From Zygnema cylindricum (Eukaryota; Streptophyta; Zygnematophyceae; Zygnematales; Zygnemataceae): 53,045 nt of DNA. How positions within the stretch are numbered: position 1 is the first letter of the stretch; every line of letters starts with the position of its first letter. Shown here piece by piece: positions 39,075 to 50,559 of the stretch. The stretch is taken from contig JBBHKE010000575.1 in NCBI GenBank assembly GCA_037447655.1, forward strand, positions 1-53,045, given 5' to 3'. A program made the position numbers and the translations under genes. The notes under the pieces were generated by a model. It did not search any database, had not been told where the DNA came from, and saw only the letters and a program-made list of their open reading frames with translations.

Positions 39075-39271
39075 CTGTAAAAAAAAAAAAAATGCACAAA
39101 AAAAAAAGACAACAACAAAAAAAATCCAAAGAAACAAAAACAATTATGAGAAAGTAATCTGGTGACCTAGGGGGTGGTCAATAACCAATATGCAAATAAA
39201 CAATTCGATAGAAAGCTCGTCCAATAAAGAAAAAACTGAAGCATTTGCGGAAAAAGAAATAAAAGACTTAC

Positions 39272-39607
39272 TTTGTTGTAGTTGCATAAGATAAAATTTT
39301 CTCTCCGTCCGAAAGACCTACATGACTTGCCGGTAAAACATGCATCTCTGTGTCAAGTGTACCAAAAGAATAACTTTCTCGCAAAATCATTCCCGCGGCT
39401 CCCAATGTTTTCAAATAGGTTTCGGTTTGATACAGACCGGAATATCCCCCGTCACAAAGGACGATTTTTCCTTGAACCATAGTTTTGTTGAGAGTATTTT
39501 CCAAGCATGCTCTACCAAACCCATTTTCAACAAAACTCGTAGGTAAAGAGAAAGTAGAGAAAAGGTCATAGAAAAGAGTTTGGCAAGAAAATTCCATCAA
39601 GGAAACT
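39272..39607 (-). pseudogene. Subtilase PA-domain exon
   Basis: It encodes RACLENTLNKTMVQGKIVLC, DGGYSGLYQTETYLKTLGAA, GMILRESYSFGT and HVLPASHVGLSDGEKILSYA. This is the protease-associated insertion of plant subtilases (GKIVLC, GAxGMIL, LPAxxVxxxDG). The donor GTAAGT at 39271-39266 is good. The 5' edge is uncertain: an acceptor TTTCCTAG at 39608 is possible, but the first 30 codons do not match the family. Exons with the catalytic Asp and His were not found upstream; a GA tract and an LRR exon follow instead. Confidence 0.85.
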
Positions 39608-39639
39608 CTAGGAAAATGTTAGACACAAAAAAAAGAGGA

Positions 39640-40235
39640 AGAGAGAGAGAGAGTAAGATGGAAAGTGAGAGAGGGAGGAGGGGGACGGGGAGAGGGAGAG
39701 GGAGAGTGAGAGAGAGAGGGATAGGGCGAGAGAGAGGGAGAGGGAGTGGTAGATGGAGAGAGAGTGGAAGAGGAAGAGGATAGAGAGGGACTAGTAGAGG
39801 GAGAGGGTTGGACAAAAGAGGCGGGGATTGGGTAAGCAAGGGAAAATGGGTGATGGAAACAGGAAGATAGGAGAGGAGGGGGAGAGAGCGGGACAAAGAG
39901 AGAGTGGGTGAAGGTGACGGATCAAGGGTTGAGAGGGGGCTAGGGGATAGGGGGACAGGTGTAGTGGAGGAGAGTGGTTGAGAGTGTGTGGGCGAGAGAG
40001 TGATGGAGAGGGGAGATAGGAAGGGAGAGAGAGTGGAAGAGAGGGAGTGGGGGAGTGGTCGAGGCAGGAAAAGTGCGAGAGAGATAATAACAGAGGCAAA
40101 GATGAATAAAGTGGGCGCGAGGCAGAGAGAACTACGCGAGAGAGAGGGAGAGAGTGATAGAGAGGGAGAGAGAGAGAGAAATAGAGGAAAAGGGAGAGAA
40201 GAAGAGAGGGAGAGAGAAAGATAGAGATCCGTGAG
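39640..40235. repeat. Long polypurine tract (GAGAGGGA)n
   Basis: About 600 bp of GA-rich plus-strand sequence between the subtilase PA exon and the first LRR exon. ORFs in it are compositional. Confidence 0.85.
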
Positions 40236-40317
40236 AGAGATAAAACGAGAGAGAGAGATGCAGTTGATAGTGTTTAAGAAAGAGTCATTTTAAACGGTCT
40301 ATAGGATGTGGGAACAG

Positions 40318-40389
40318 TTACCTTGACACTGCCGGATTGAGTGGCGAAATCGCTCCAGAGATTGGCAACCTCACAGGATTGACTGATTT
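40318..40389 (+). CDS. LRR exon 1 (one repeat)
   Basis: A 72-nt exon between GGGAACAG and GTGAGT encodes YLDTAGLSGEIAPEIGNLTG followed by LTDL. It is a plant-type leucine-rich repeat (LxxLxLxxNxLSGxIPxxIGNLTxL, with N replaced by A/G here). It starts with the last base of a codon and ends with two bases of the next, so it splices in frame to the other LRR exons. Such repeats form the ligand-binding ectodomain of receptor kinases or receptor-like proteins. No upstream exons (signal peptide) were recognised. Confidence 0.85.
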
Positions 40390-41105
40390 GTGAGTGCATT
40401 TTTAAGGATGGAGAGAGATCTCTTAAAAATATACTTTTCTGTTGTTGCTTGAAAGGATTTTTTTTCATTGCTCTTGCTCTCGCTCTTTCTAGATATATTT
40501 GGTATCCTATTCTTTATGTTTACTATTTTGTTGTGTTATGGTGTAGAAAGTGTAAGATTTAGCTTTTCGTGTTTTTCCCAAGTCTAGTATCTTTGTGTCA
40601 AATGTGAATTGAACGTTAACAGAAAAAAATGTTAAATGGCCAGAATTTTAAAAGACTTTGTTATATTTCTATAACATTGCTTGCTATTTGTATTTGTACC
40701 AGTGAAAAAGTAACATCGAATGAATTTCCGTTTTTATGGATATTGCCTTTATGTAAATCGATATGTATCTGGGAATAAATATTGATGTTGAAACGAGAAA
40801 ATCAAATGAATTGACGACTTTTTTTTATGTATCAATTCTGTTAATGAAGTAGATTATCGATGAATTTTCAAAATATCATACCTAAATTTTATTTGGGTGT
40901 GCTAATTTGTTTCATAACTTGTCTTTTTTGGTATAGATGTTCTAATAACAAGAACATGAAATGAAATTGTCTGTTTTGTTTCTTCCAAAAAGATATTTGT
41001 TATCTCCAAATAAAATCACGAAGGAAAAAGGTTAATCCTTCTTTTATTTTTTACAGGAACATCCAAAAAGTGAAATATTTGTTTTTTTTTTATTCTTTTT
41101 GGTAG

Positions 41106-41177
41106 ATGGCTGTCTCGTAATGAATTGACGGGACCTCTTCCAGATTCCATCTGTAGATTGGGATATCTCAGAATGTT
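41106..41177 (+). CDS. LRR exon 2 (one repeat)
   Basis: A 72-nt exon between TTGGTAG and GTAAGT encodes WLSRNELTGPLPDSICRLGY followed by LRM(L). A standard plant-type repeat with the same phase as exon 1 (joins as TDL-WLSRNELTG). The following 5.6-kb intron contains copia element E. Confidence 0.92.
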
Positions 41178-41340
41178 GTAAGTCCTCACCATTTTTTTTT
41201 TTATTTTTTTTCTGTCTTTCTCTTTATCTCTCTTTCTCTTGTTCTCTCTCTCCTTAATTATTTTTTTGTACATCAACTAGAGTGAATAGAAATAATAACA
41301 AAGGTATACACACAAATTATATTCAAAAGCGAGAAAAAAA

Positions 41341-41754
41341 TGTTGGGTTCACTGTTGAGAATCGAGCATCTGCATATTTCGACGATATTTCAGAAGTTCG
41401 AGTATTTTCGATTTCGACTATGTGTGTTGATGTCGTGATATCTTTCGTTTGGTAATTTTATGTTTCGGCTTCTCGGTTCACTTAGAAGCCGTTGCTTAAA
41501 AAAGCGACTTAAACAAGTTAATATATGGCCAACGTACTTATTTATGCACCTTCTTATCTTTTGTGGTATGTTTAGGTTTTAGCTGTTTTTTATTTTTTTT
41601 TAACAAGATTGTTAGAATGAGTGAGGAGGAAAATAGATCTCTTTTTGTAATTGGAAAAATATTGTCTAAATAGAAGACTTTGGCTGAATTTATTTTGTCT
41701 TTCGAAATGGTTTTTCTTTCATTGTTGTGAATTTTTGATTGATAGATCTTATCA
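41341..41754 (+). mobile_element. 5' LTR of copia element E
   Basis: Starts TGTTGGGTTCACTGTTGAGA and aligns with 45735-46171 (TGTTGGGTTTACCATTGAGA; GAATTTATTTTG/GATAGATCTTATCA against AGATCCTATCT). It ends just before a PBS TGGTTTCGGAGC (41757-41768), 10 of 12 matches to the usual iMet 3'-end PBS. Confidence 0.8.
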
Positions 41755-42561
41755 ATTGGTTTCGGAGCACGATTAGTGCCTGAGGTGTTGTGTCGTGGTG
41801 GCAAGTGTGGCGATAATAGGGGATAGTCAAGAAAAATTCTTCCGTTTTTACTCCCTCTCTATAGGTTGCCCTTCTTAAGGAATCTTGGGATGGTCCATCT
41901 TCTCCTAGGGATCCTCCTAAACAAGACATTAAAGTTAACTTTAGCATTTTTGAGGAGCTTCTTCCTCCCGATATTTTCAACCAGGATAAAGGTGGAGAAT
42001 TCGGAATATCCAAGGAGCGGATGAGCTCCCTTTTGAAAAAAAATCTTTCGTTATGTGGATAAGCAATTCTCAAACATTGATCAGAGGGCCTTGTAAACAT
42101 CTTGAAGAAGTTTGGATCGAGATCCGGATGGTGATGATCTCGATGGAGGAGATGACGATGAGGCTTGAAAAGAAAGATTGAAGGGGGAATTTGTTGTTGA
42201 TGATAACTTTCACTTGGATGAGGAAGACTCGCAAAGGAATACATACTCTATGCCTGGTATATTTGCCTTATTTAACGGAGTAACTATGCTACTTAGAGGA
42301 AATATAATAAGACACAATTGCTGTTGCGCCATCTATAGGAGGTGGTGATTGGAGAGGATAAATTTTTGAATGAAGACCGTGATTCACAAATGTTTCGAAA
42401 ACAAATAATTTGGTGGCCATTACCGGCCTAATACAATCATGCACTCCTTCAGTTGACGAGCACTTCCCCACTCAATGATAAACTCACGAGTTGGAAGAGC
42501 ACTTGAAAATCATTTTGAAAAGGGTACTTAGAATAAAGGTCAATTTTTTTTCGGTGATTAC

Positions 42562-43170
42562 ATGCAATTTAAGTTTAAGTCTAATGAGTCTTCAAATGAT
42601 GCTGTAAAAAGATATACCATTATTATAGAGCATTCAATTAACAACGGTAGAGTGATCATGTATGAGGATAAGGTGACAAAAATGCTTAATGCATTACTGG
42701 ATAAGTTGTTTTACCTGGAAGAAATCTTGTTGAAACAAATATTGCACCTAAAAGTATACCAACAATTACCTCAAATCTGCATAAAATAAAACCAGTTTGT
42801 CAAGAGAGCCTATTAGCATAAAAAAATTGAATGTAACTTCACTTAATGTCACGGATGTTAATCATGTCTACGTTTGAGAGGATGGTGGAAGTGGAGGTTG
42901 TAAAGGTAACGGAGATCGCATTAATAAGGAAATAGGTGGTAGATCTAAAGATAAAAGTCCGTAACTTCACTACAATGATCTGTTATGAGTGCAACAAGCG
43001 TGACTATGTATTCGTCACTTTCTTTGTGAAATTGGGGCAAAATATGAGTCCTTATTGCCTCACCAAAAATATGGCGGTAGCAGTCATGGTGGAAAGAATG
43101 CCGATGTGGCAGTGGACAAAATGGTGGACGAGGCGGTGACTAGGGGGTCGTTGTGGAGGCCACAAGAATT
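42562..43170 (+). pseudogene. Copia gag remnant of element E
   Basis: The frame 42562-42789 has MQFKFKSNESSNDAVKRYTI and KVTKMLNALLDKLFYLEEIL, which fits the Gag core position. At about 42970 the CYECNKRDYV stretch resembles a zinc knuckle lacking its His and last Cys. The Gly-rich region GGSGG(C)KGNGD near 42880 is typical before a knuckle. Confidence 0.5.
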
Positions 43171-44302
43171 GCACGGATTATGCACAAAATTTTGAAAGAG
43201 GAATAGCGGCGGACAGAAACTTTCAATTCTGAACCAACCTACTTTTTCGAGTGATGCCAACTAACTTGAACAAAAATAGGTTATTCACTCGGTGCGCTCA
43301 CACCGTGTGTGCACTAATACCACTTTATTTGTCGACAGGCGCAATTGACAATACTGAAACACATAATGGTGGCGAGCGGCCACGTCATTCAAGTTGGTAA
43401 TTCGCCTTTTTCAAAAATTGTATAGTTACATTTACCATTTAGGAATTTGACGGTACACAATACTTGACCAAATTAAAACCAACTGAAGAAGTAGATATCC
43501 AACAGTTTAGTGAATTTGCTTCCCCTACTCCAAACTCAACAAACTTGTTAAAGTGTCATTTCTCATGGCTGTAGATCATACCAAATGTTAAAGGAAGATG
43601 GAGTTTTTATTGAATAAAATATTATGACCGGCTATGTGCACAACAAGTGATTTTGGAAGATACGAAAAAACGATGCTCTGACGAATGACTTAATTTACCA
43701 AATATTAAACTTTAGGAAGATCCAATTGGATGTGCTACGCTTAAAGAACTTTGAGGAGTTTCGATTCTTACAAAATGCATGAATTTAAGGGATTTTGGAC
43801 ATTGATCAATCAGATTTAAACATTGAACTCGATCTTATTGCCAATTCCAAAAAAAATGAAAATCCAGATTCAAAAAATTGTCGGACATTGAAATTGATGC
43901 TCGAAACAATGTCTCTCACAGATCTCGACTGTTTTTGGACACTTGAAAATCGGAGAGTTCTGAATCAAGGCAACCAATTTTAAAAGAAGTGATTGAAAAA
44001 AATTGAAACCGCAATTCGAAGAAGTAATTGAGATAACAAGTGGGAAAAACCGACTTGGTTAGTATTTGACTGAAAACGAGGAGACATTGAGGAATTGAGT
44101 TAGTTTACGCACATCGGATCTTATTCTACTGTAAGAATTATGTAATAATTTGGCCGAAAACCGTCAATCGTATTCCGAAGCAAGATTTTTTTTTGAGTGG
44201 GAGTCCAAACAAAAACCAACGTGGGAAAAAGAATCTTAATCAATGGCTAAAAACTGAACATTTGAAATAATGCAATTAATGTAAAAAAAGCAATCCATAC
44301 AA

Positions 44303-44660
44303 CGTGGGTAGCTAAAACAAAAATTGGTACTTTTGGCGAGGTCATAAAACACAAAGCTCGATTCAGCTGTCAAGGGTTCCAACATAAAGAAAGGGTAGTT
44401 AAAACAAAATTTGGTGATTTTGGCGAGGCCATAAAATACAAAACTCGGCTCATCTGTCAAGGGTTCCAATATAAAAAATGGGTAGATTAGACAAAGACTA
44501 ATGCTCCTGTAGTAAATTGTGATTTTTTATGTATGGTTGTTGCCATTGCAGCGGAGAGAAATGAAATACTTCTATCAAATAGACTTTGAAACGACATTTT
44601 TAAATGGTAAATTGGAAATAGAAGTCAACATGAATGTGCGGAGTGCGTGACTTTACATGA
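44303..44660 (+). pseudogene. Copia RT remnant of element E with 88-bp duplication
   Basis: GTFGEVIKHKARFSCQGFQH and, 88 bp later, GDFGEAIKYKTRLICQGFQY are both versions of the RT segment 'GxIxRYKARLVAKGF'. Then TNAPVV, and YQIDFETTFLNGKLEIEV, match APVV and DVKTAFLNGDLxEEV. The duplicated segment and several stops show it is dead. Confidence 0.75.
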
Positions 44661-45295
44661 AGATACGATATGACGCCTCCGAAAATCCTTCTATGAATGA
44701 AAGCCGGCGCCACGAACGTGGTACCTTTGTTTCCATAAAGTGCTATAGAAATTTGGTTTTGTACTCCCGACTTTAAACTTTGGCATCTACGTGAAAGGCG
44801 AACGAAGTAATATTTTTGGTGTACGTTAGTGACTTCATAATGATCTCCGTTTGGATAAGATATGCAAATTGAAGAGTTAAATGCTACTACATTTTAAGAA
44901 AACCGACCTTAAAGCAGCCTGTTATATAGTTGGGTAAAATGATTTGTCAAAAAACAACGATTTTGAAACTAATTAAAGGAAGTTTTACCTCGAGGTCATA
45001 TCCGTGTTTTTTATGGTTATAGCTAAATTGGTGACGGCGCCTTTAAATTCAAAAGTAGTGATTAAAAAATTTGAAAGACGAAATGATTGTTGACATCCTA
45101 TATCGAGAAGCGATTGAGCGTCTTATGTATTTAAGTGTTAGTTACACGGCCCAATATTTCAACGCTCGTGTCTATGGTGAGTATGTACTGTGAGTCGCTT
45201 AAAAAAGCACATTGGGAGGCATTGAAGCGAATATTCCATTATTTGGTAGATAAAATAGATATCAACCTTATTTAAAAATTTAGATCTACAACCTT

Positions 45296-45496
45296 TTGAA
45301 TGCAGCGGATATTGCTATGCGAATTCGGGCGATGCTTTGGACTTTGGTGGGGATGGCAATCTTCTGGAGCTGCCTTCTCCAACCAATCATCGGTCTCACT
45401 TCAACCAAAGCGGAATACATGGCTGGTAGTGCATCCGTGACTTCTATTTCGATCAAGGAAACAATAGTTTATTTAAATTTTTCATTAGCTGTTTAA
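45296..45496 (+). pseudogene. Copia RNase H remnant of element E
   Basis: The frame has IFWSCLLQPIIGLTSTKAEY, the match to copia 'SWxSKxQxxVALSSTEAEYxA' with the catalytic Glu kept, then MAGSASVTSISIKETI. Further on, near 45600-45660, EIEFHYVTMLKEATNMLTKA resembles the Pol C-terminal 'T..NxADxLTK'. Confidence 0.75.
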
Positions 45497-45734
45497 CCAT
45501 TTTTATGGGTAAATGAGTTTATGGCTCTTGTGAAAAATCGTTTTTTACAAGCGTACGAAACATATTTGTATACGGTGTGGTGACTTCGAAGGAAATTGAG
45601 TTTCATTACGTGACCATGTTGAAAGAAGCTACCAATATGTTGACAAAGGCAGCCGTACATGATGTTCTTTTGAGGGGGCGACCTAAATTGAAGTTGTTAT
45701 GAGTTTTTGACGATTCTCACATTAATAGGGGAAT

Positions 45735-46171
45735 TGTTGGGTTTACCATTGAGAATCTTCCGTTCACAGATTTCGACAATATTTCGGTTCGTGAAAAACA
45801 AAGCGATTATGAATATATATATTCTGATATTGTAGTACCTTTTGTTTGGTTCTTTGTTGTTTCGGCTGTACTGTCGATTTATATCGGTTCCCTTATAAGC
45901 TACAGGTTGAGCTTTGGCTGAGCCACTTATTTGTGCATCTGATCATTGGTCATTGTTTGTGGCAGGATTACTTCTGTGTCGCCTTCTATTTTGCTTTGCA
46001 CATAGTAGTATTTTGTTGGGTTTAACGGGATAAACGGAGTGATTGAGTGAGAGAAATAATTTGTTTTTTGGAAAAACTTTGGCTAAATTTAAGGATTTGG
46101 CAGGAATTGTTTCGCCTTTTGAAATGCTTTTGTTTCCGTTGTTGTGAACTGTCTTTTTATAGATCCTATCT
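45735..46171 (+). mobile_element. 3' LTR of copia element E
   Basis: Aligns with 41341-41754 with many substitutions and indels, so the insertion is old. It is preceded by the polypurine AATAGGGGAAT. Confidence 0.75.
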
Positions 46172-46810
46172 TGAAATAACTCAAAAGACACCCAGGAGCA
46201 CATATAAGTCATTCTCATAACACCCATTTTCAAAGGCATATCCATGGCACATGTTTTTCTCCTCCACAACACACGTATTATTCCGAAAAGTTTCCCAATG
46301 ATTTTTTCTAGCACATTCTGAAAAAAAATCGAAATGTAAACCTGCCTACAAATCACTAAACTGTAACTCAAGAATAACAGTGGAAAAAAACACCTGAAAC
46401 TGTTAGATTTCGTAGGAAAAAAACCCTAAAAACCCCTAATAAACCCATCCACGTCCAATCCAATAGAAATAAGCTAAAGTACAGTAGGACGCACACTAAC
46501 CTAAAGGCGCGATGCAGGTTTTGACTGAAATGAAGCCATGTTAATAATAAACCGATTCAACGCATTGCGATTCCGAACATTAACTACTATAGGTTTTCTC
46601 TTGTAGTAATTTTCCTGCAATATAAGTATAATATTTTGCAAAGTTGAATATTAATTTTTAATTTAGAATCCCAATGCAATTTTGTTTTATAAACAAATAG
46701 AACTATTTTTGTTTGGTTGTTTATGTTATATTGTTAGTTAAATGACTTCTGCGGCCACTTGATGCGGCGGGGGGTTGGGCCGGGATGTGGGGGGAGAGAG
46801 AATTTAAAAG

Positions 46811-46882
46811 GGTGTTAGCCGCCAACAAATTGAGTGGGCCTGTTCCAAAATGCATCGGGAAGATGACCAGTCTTGAACAAAT
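46811..46882 (+). CDS. LRR exon 3 (one repeat)
   Basis: A 72-nt exon after TTTAAAAG and before GTAAGT encodes VLAANKLSGPVPKCIGKMTS followed by LEQM. Phase agrees with exons 1, 2 and 4. The acceptor has a weak pyrimidine tract (TTAAAAG) and is chosen because it gives exactly 72 nt. Confidence 0.88.
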
Positions 46883-46889
46883 GTAAGTT

Positions 46890-49420
46890 TTTTCTGGTTA
46901 TTTTCTTTAATCATTTAATCTTATTAGTGATGTCGGTTTTGTTGTTGTAGTTTTCGCTTTTGTTGCCATTCTATTTTTTTCATTTTTTTTTCAATTTAAC
47001 ACTAATAGACCCATCGGAACTCTTTTAAAGATAATGAATAAATTAACATTTCTTTGTTCTTTTAAATCCCAAAGGATAAATCGGAGTTTGGAGTTTTTTT
47101 TAGCGTTGTGTACTTTCTTAGCGGCTGCACATGCTGCTAGTAGTGTAGAAGATTCTTGTCGGAAACTACAGATATCTCCTATTTTCCTGAGTCCTTTTGC
47201 CAATCCGTCCATTAGATACGCCTAGATTAGGTGTACCTCGGACCGCCTTTGCGGCTTCTTTGTTTTCTTTTTCCTATAAAGTCTTTCTGTCTCAATTGTA
47301 AAAATTATCCTTAGCTAAGGCAAAATTGCAACGTCAAAACTCTCCGTTTTGGCTTCCTTGTTTATCTCCCCTTTTTACTTAAAGGGAGAAACATTAAGGG
47401 AAGATTTGTTTCTTTTATCGTTCTTTTGTTGGCCTTTCTTTTTTTATTTTTCTCTTGTTTCAGCTTTTTATGGCCTCTCCCGCCATAAGCCTGTTGAAAC
47501 TCGGAGGGATCTAACAGTCCTTAAACAACCCTTGTTTAGCTACCCCACCTAAACTCCACAATTCTTATCCAAATAATCCATATAAGAGTTTGTTGAAAAG
47601 CTCTTAGTGTTTTATTTTCCATGGTAAATCGGGGGAAGAAAAAACATCAAGGTTTGAGACGCAATTGCATAAGGAGTACGAAAATGTTAAAAAATGTTGT
47701 GAAAAAAGTACAAACACACAATACTTTATATTATATCAGAAACTTATCTTTTATCTGTAATTTTTGTACACTTTTTTAGTGGTACTTGTAAAGTGCTACA
47801 TATGCACTTCACCAGATCTGGACCTGAAACGTCATGATACACGTCTTTTTGTGCAAAAGTACTTTCGGATGTGATCCACGTCAGCCTTTACTTTGCACAC
47901 GTCATTCAACACGTGTTACTACTTGTCAGTTAGCTAGCAAATTTGTCACGTTACTCGGTCTGACAAATCTTTAAATCACACAAGGCTGCCAGTAGTTTTT
48001 TCTTTGTATGACCTTTTCAACCAACAAAGTTAATATTTTCGTTGAACTATCCAAGATCAGAATTCAATTAGTATTGTGCAATCCACTCAATGCTGTAGAG
48101 GAACAATGAGGTCATTAGCAATGATTAGTTATTGCTAGTGACATGACTAGACGTTGATGAGCTTGTAAAGTCCTTTTTCTTGTTGCATTGCACTTATTTC
48201 GTTACATTTTTTCTGCAATCATTGATTCTATTTCTATCCTTGGTTACCTTTGTGACTTGTGATTTCTAGATCTGAGCAGTGGTTATAAGCTTAGGGTTCA
48301 GGTATGGTTGACTTTTGTGTTTAAGAAATCTAGTTAATAGGACTGATTTAGAATTTTAGTTCTGTTGTAAACTACACACACATTTCCATAACAATAAAAA
48401 ATTGCTCCTGGTTTGGGTTTTGTAAACTATTGACATTGTACTGTACTTCAAATCATTTTATTTTGCAAAAGCATTTTAAGTTTCAATATTTACTATAACA
48501 CAAGAAAATTAGCAAAAATCGGCTTTGCAATTGACAATTCATTTTGTGTGCTCAATTTGTATTAATATAAGCTCCCGTAGAGATGACGATCTCTTGAGAG
48601 CCGTAGATTGACGAGCATTATATATAAATCGAAACGTTTTTTTTTCCTATTGTTTCCGATTCTCCAAAGCTAATTTATAAAAAGCCGGAGCGAAAATTAC
48701 TTAAAAGTTTTCTATCTACAAAATGTTGTGACATATTCGAATTTTTGTTTGTTTTTAACAATATCCCGTGTATTATTTTTCGAAAACATAAAATGGAAAG
48801 ATATTGAAGTAAAATATACGACCATGAATAAAACACCTTTATTTACAATTGAAGAAAAATACAATTTCAATTGGACGAAGATTCATAGGTGAAACATGTG
48901 TTCAGAAAATGGTAAAATATGCTCCAAACTTGGTGCCATAACCAGCTTATCTAGTGTTAGCCACACTATTTTTCCAATTTCCTTTATGGAATCACTTTAA
49001 TGCTAGCCCCATTTGTCGATTACAACACCTCTTTTGTCCTTTTTTTGCTCATTTTTTGCTTCAGGTTCCATGATTTATACTATTTATCCTAAAATACCCA
49101 AAAAGCCGTAAAACATCAATAAGTAAAGCCTAGAAAACCACCAAAACTAACCCTAAAATAGAGTTTACCTATAATTTGTGCTTATTAAGAGTTTAATTGA
49201 GGGATTTTGTAAATGTCAAGATATAATTTCTGTATTATTTCCTTCGAATTTGTAAAACACCCTAAAAAACCACAAAAAACCTCAACCTCCAACGTTTTTG
49301 GTGTTTTTTGGCTATTTATTTTCATTTTTTTTGTTTTGAGATTGTAAAATGTCCTAAAATCTGAAAACAAAACCGGAAATATCCCATAATTTGATAGACC
49401 TAAGATTTTTGAAGGATGTG
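46890..49420. other. Intron between LRR exons 3 and 4
   Basis: AT-rich, with no further exon recognised. G-box-like CACGTG occurs near 47920. No retroelement domain was identified. Confidence 0.5.
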
Positions 49421-49433
49421 ACATATGTCACAG

Positions 49434-49505
49434 ATGGTTGTCGGATAACCAGTTCACGGGAAGTATTCCGCCGTCCATCAACGAAATTGTGGGCCTTATA
49501 AAATT
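49434..49505 (+). CDS. LRR exon 4 (one repeat)
   Basis: A 72-nt exon between TGTCACAG and GTATGT encodes WLSDNQFTGSIPPSINEIVG followed by LIK(L). A classical plant LRR repeat (WLSxNxFTGSIPxSI) in the same phase as the others. It starts with the same ATGG(C/T)TGTC as exon 2. Confidence 0.92.
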
Positions 49506-49879
49506 GTATGTTTTTTTTATGACTTTGTAGGCGTTTTTTTTTTTTTTTTTTAATTCTCGCTTAAGTTCTTGAGGTTTTTATGTTTGCGACTTTTTCGGAT
49601 TTTAAGTTTTCTATTTTAAGGCTGCTCAGGGTATTTCTGGCATTTCATAGGGTTATGTGCTAGGATTCAAATTTTCTTTAAGGTTTTTTTTAGGTACTTT
49701 TTAGGATTTTCAAAGATTTTAGAGATATCGAGGTTTTTTTTTTTTTAAATTTACGTGAGATTTTTTTAGGAAAATTATTTTTCTGTTCTTCATAGTTTTT
49801 CAGTTTTAATTTTTTGTTTCTTTTTTCTTTTCACGTATTATGGTATTTTTCAGCCAATCAAGCTCGCAGCGCTAGTGAC

Positions 49880-50225
49880 ATTTATGAGCGAGGAGAGGAG
49901 AGGGGAGAGGGAGAGGGAGAGGGAGAGGGAGAGGACAAGGGTGGGGCGAGGGAGAGGCCAAGTGAGAGGGCGAGGAAGAGGGAGGGTGAAAAAGTAAGAG
50001 AAAGAGAAAGAGAAAGAGGAGGTTATAGAAGGTAAAGGTAAAGGGCGACGGAGAGAGATGAAGTGTAAGGATCGTGAGGGGAGTAATGGGGGATAGGGAT
50101 GGAGTGGGAGAGGGAGAGGTAGAGAAGAAGATGTAAGTGGGTCCCTCTGTAAGCGGAAGGGGTAAGAGGTGGAGCGTGAGGGTGGGAGGGAGAGGGAAAA
50201 AAAGAGTAGTCGTGAGAGGGGGTGT
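49880..50225. repeat. Polypurine tract in the intron between LRR exons 4 and 5
   Basis: GAGAGGGA-type units on plus, looser toward the right end. Frames here are compositional. Confidence 0.8.
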
Positions 50226-50488
50226 AATCAGGTTGTCTAATAACGTTGAAAGTTTTCAAAAGGTATTTTTTGAAGATTAATGTCCATAGTTGACATTTGA
50301 AATTGCAAGAAAAAAACTACAGAACTTGTTTCTTAAAATATATCTTGTATGAATATTATTATTATTACAAGAAAATTCGAATCCATCCTTGTAAAAGAAA
50401 AATGAAAGAAATGAAGAAGAGAAAACTGAAGAATTGTGGATGGTGGGAATTTGGGGGATTTGGGGGAGGGTGCGGAGGTTGAGGACAG

Positions 50489-50557
50489 GGGTATAAATAA
50501 CAACCACTTATCCGGAATTATTCCAGAATTTGATCAATTAGTGAACGTTCGAGAAGT
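50489..50557 (+). CDS. LRR exon 5 (one repeat)
   Basis: A 69-nt exon between GAGGACAG and GTAAGC encodes GINNNHLSGIIPEFDQLVNV followed by RE(V). It is one codon shorter than the others (23 instead of 24 residues), a normal LRR length variation, and keeps the phase. No kinase, transmembrane or further LRR exon was recognised to the end of the window. Confidence 0.85.
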
Positions 50558-50559
50558 GT

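Larger units (their letters stand above)
41341..46171 (+). mobile_element. Decayed Ty1/copia element E inside an LRR intron
   Basis: Plus-strand element with LTRs, gag remnant (42562-42790), knuckle-like CYECNKRD at about 42972-42996, RT remnants (about 44300-44660) and RNase H (45296-45500). The polypurine AATAGGGGAAT lies before the 3' LTR. It differs from B-D in using the tRNA 3' end for its PBS. The flanks (AAAAA and TGAAA) do not give a clear target duplication. It lies in the same orientation as the LRR exons. Confidence 0.85.
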
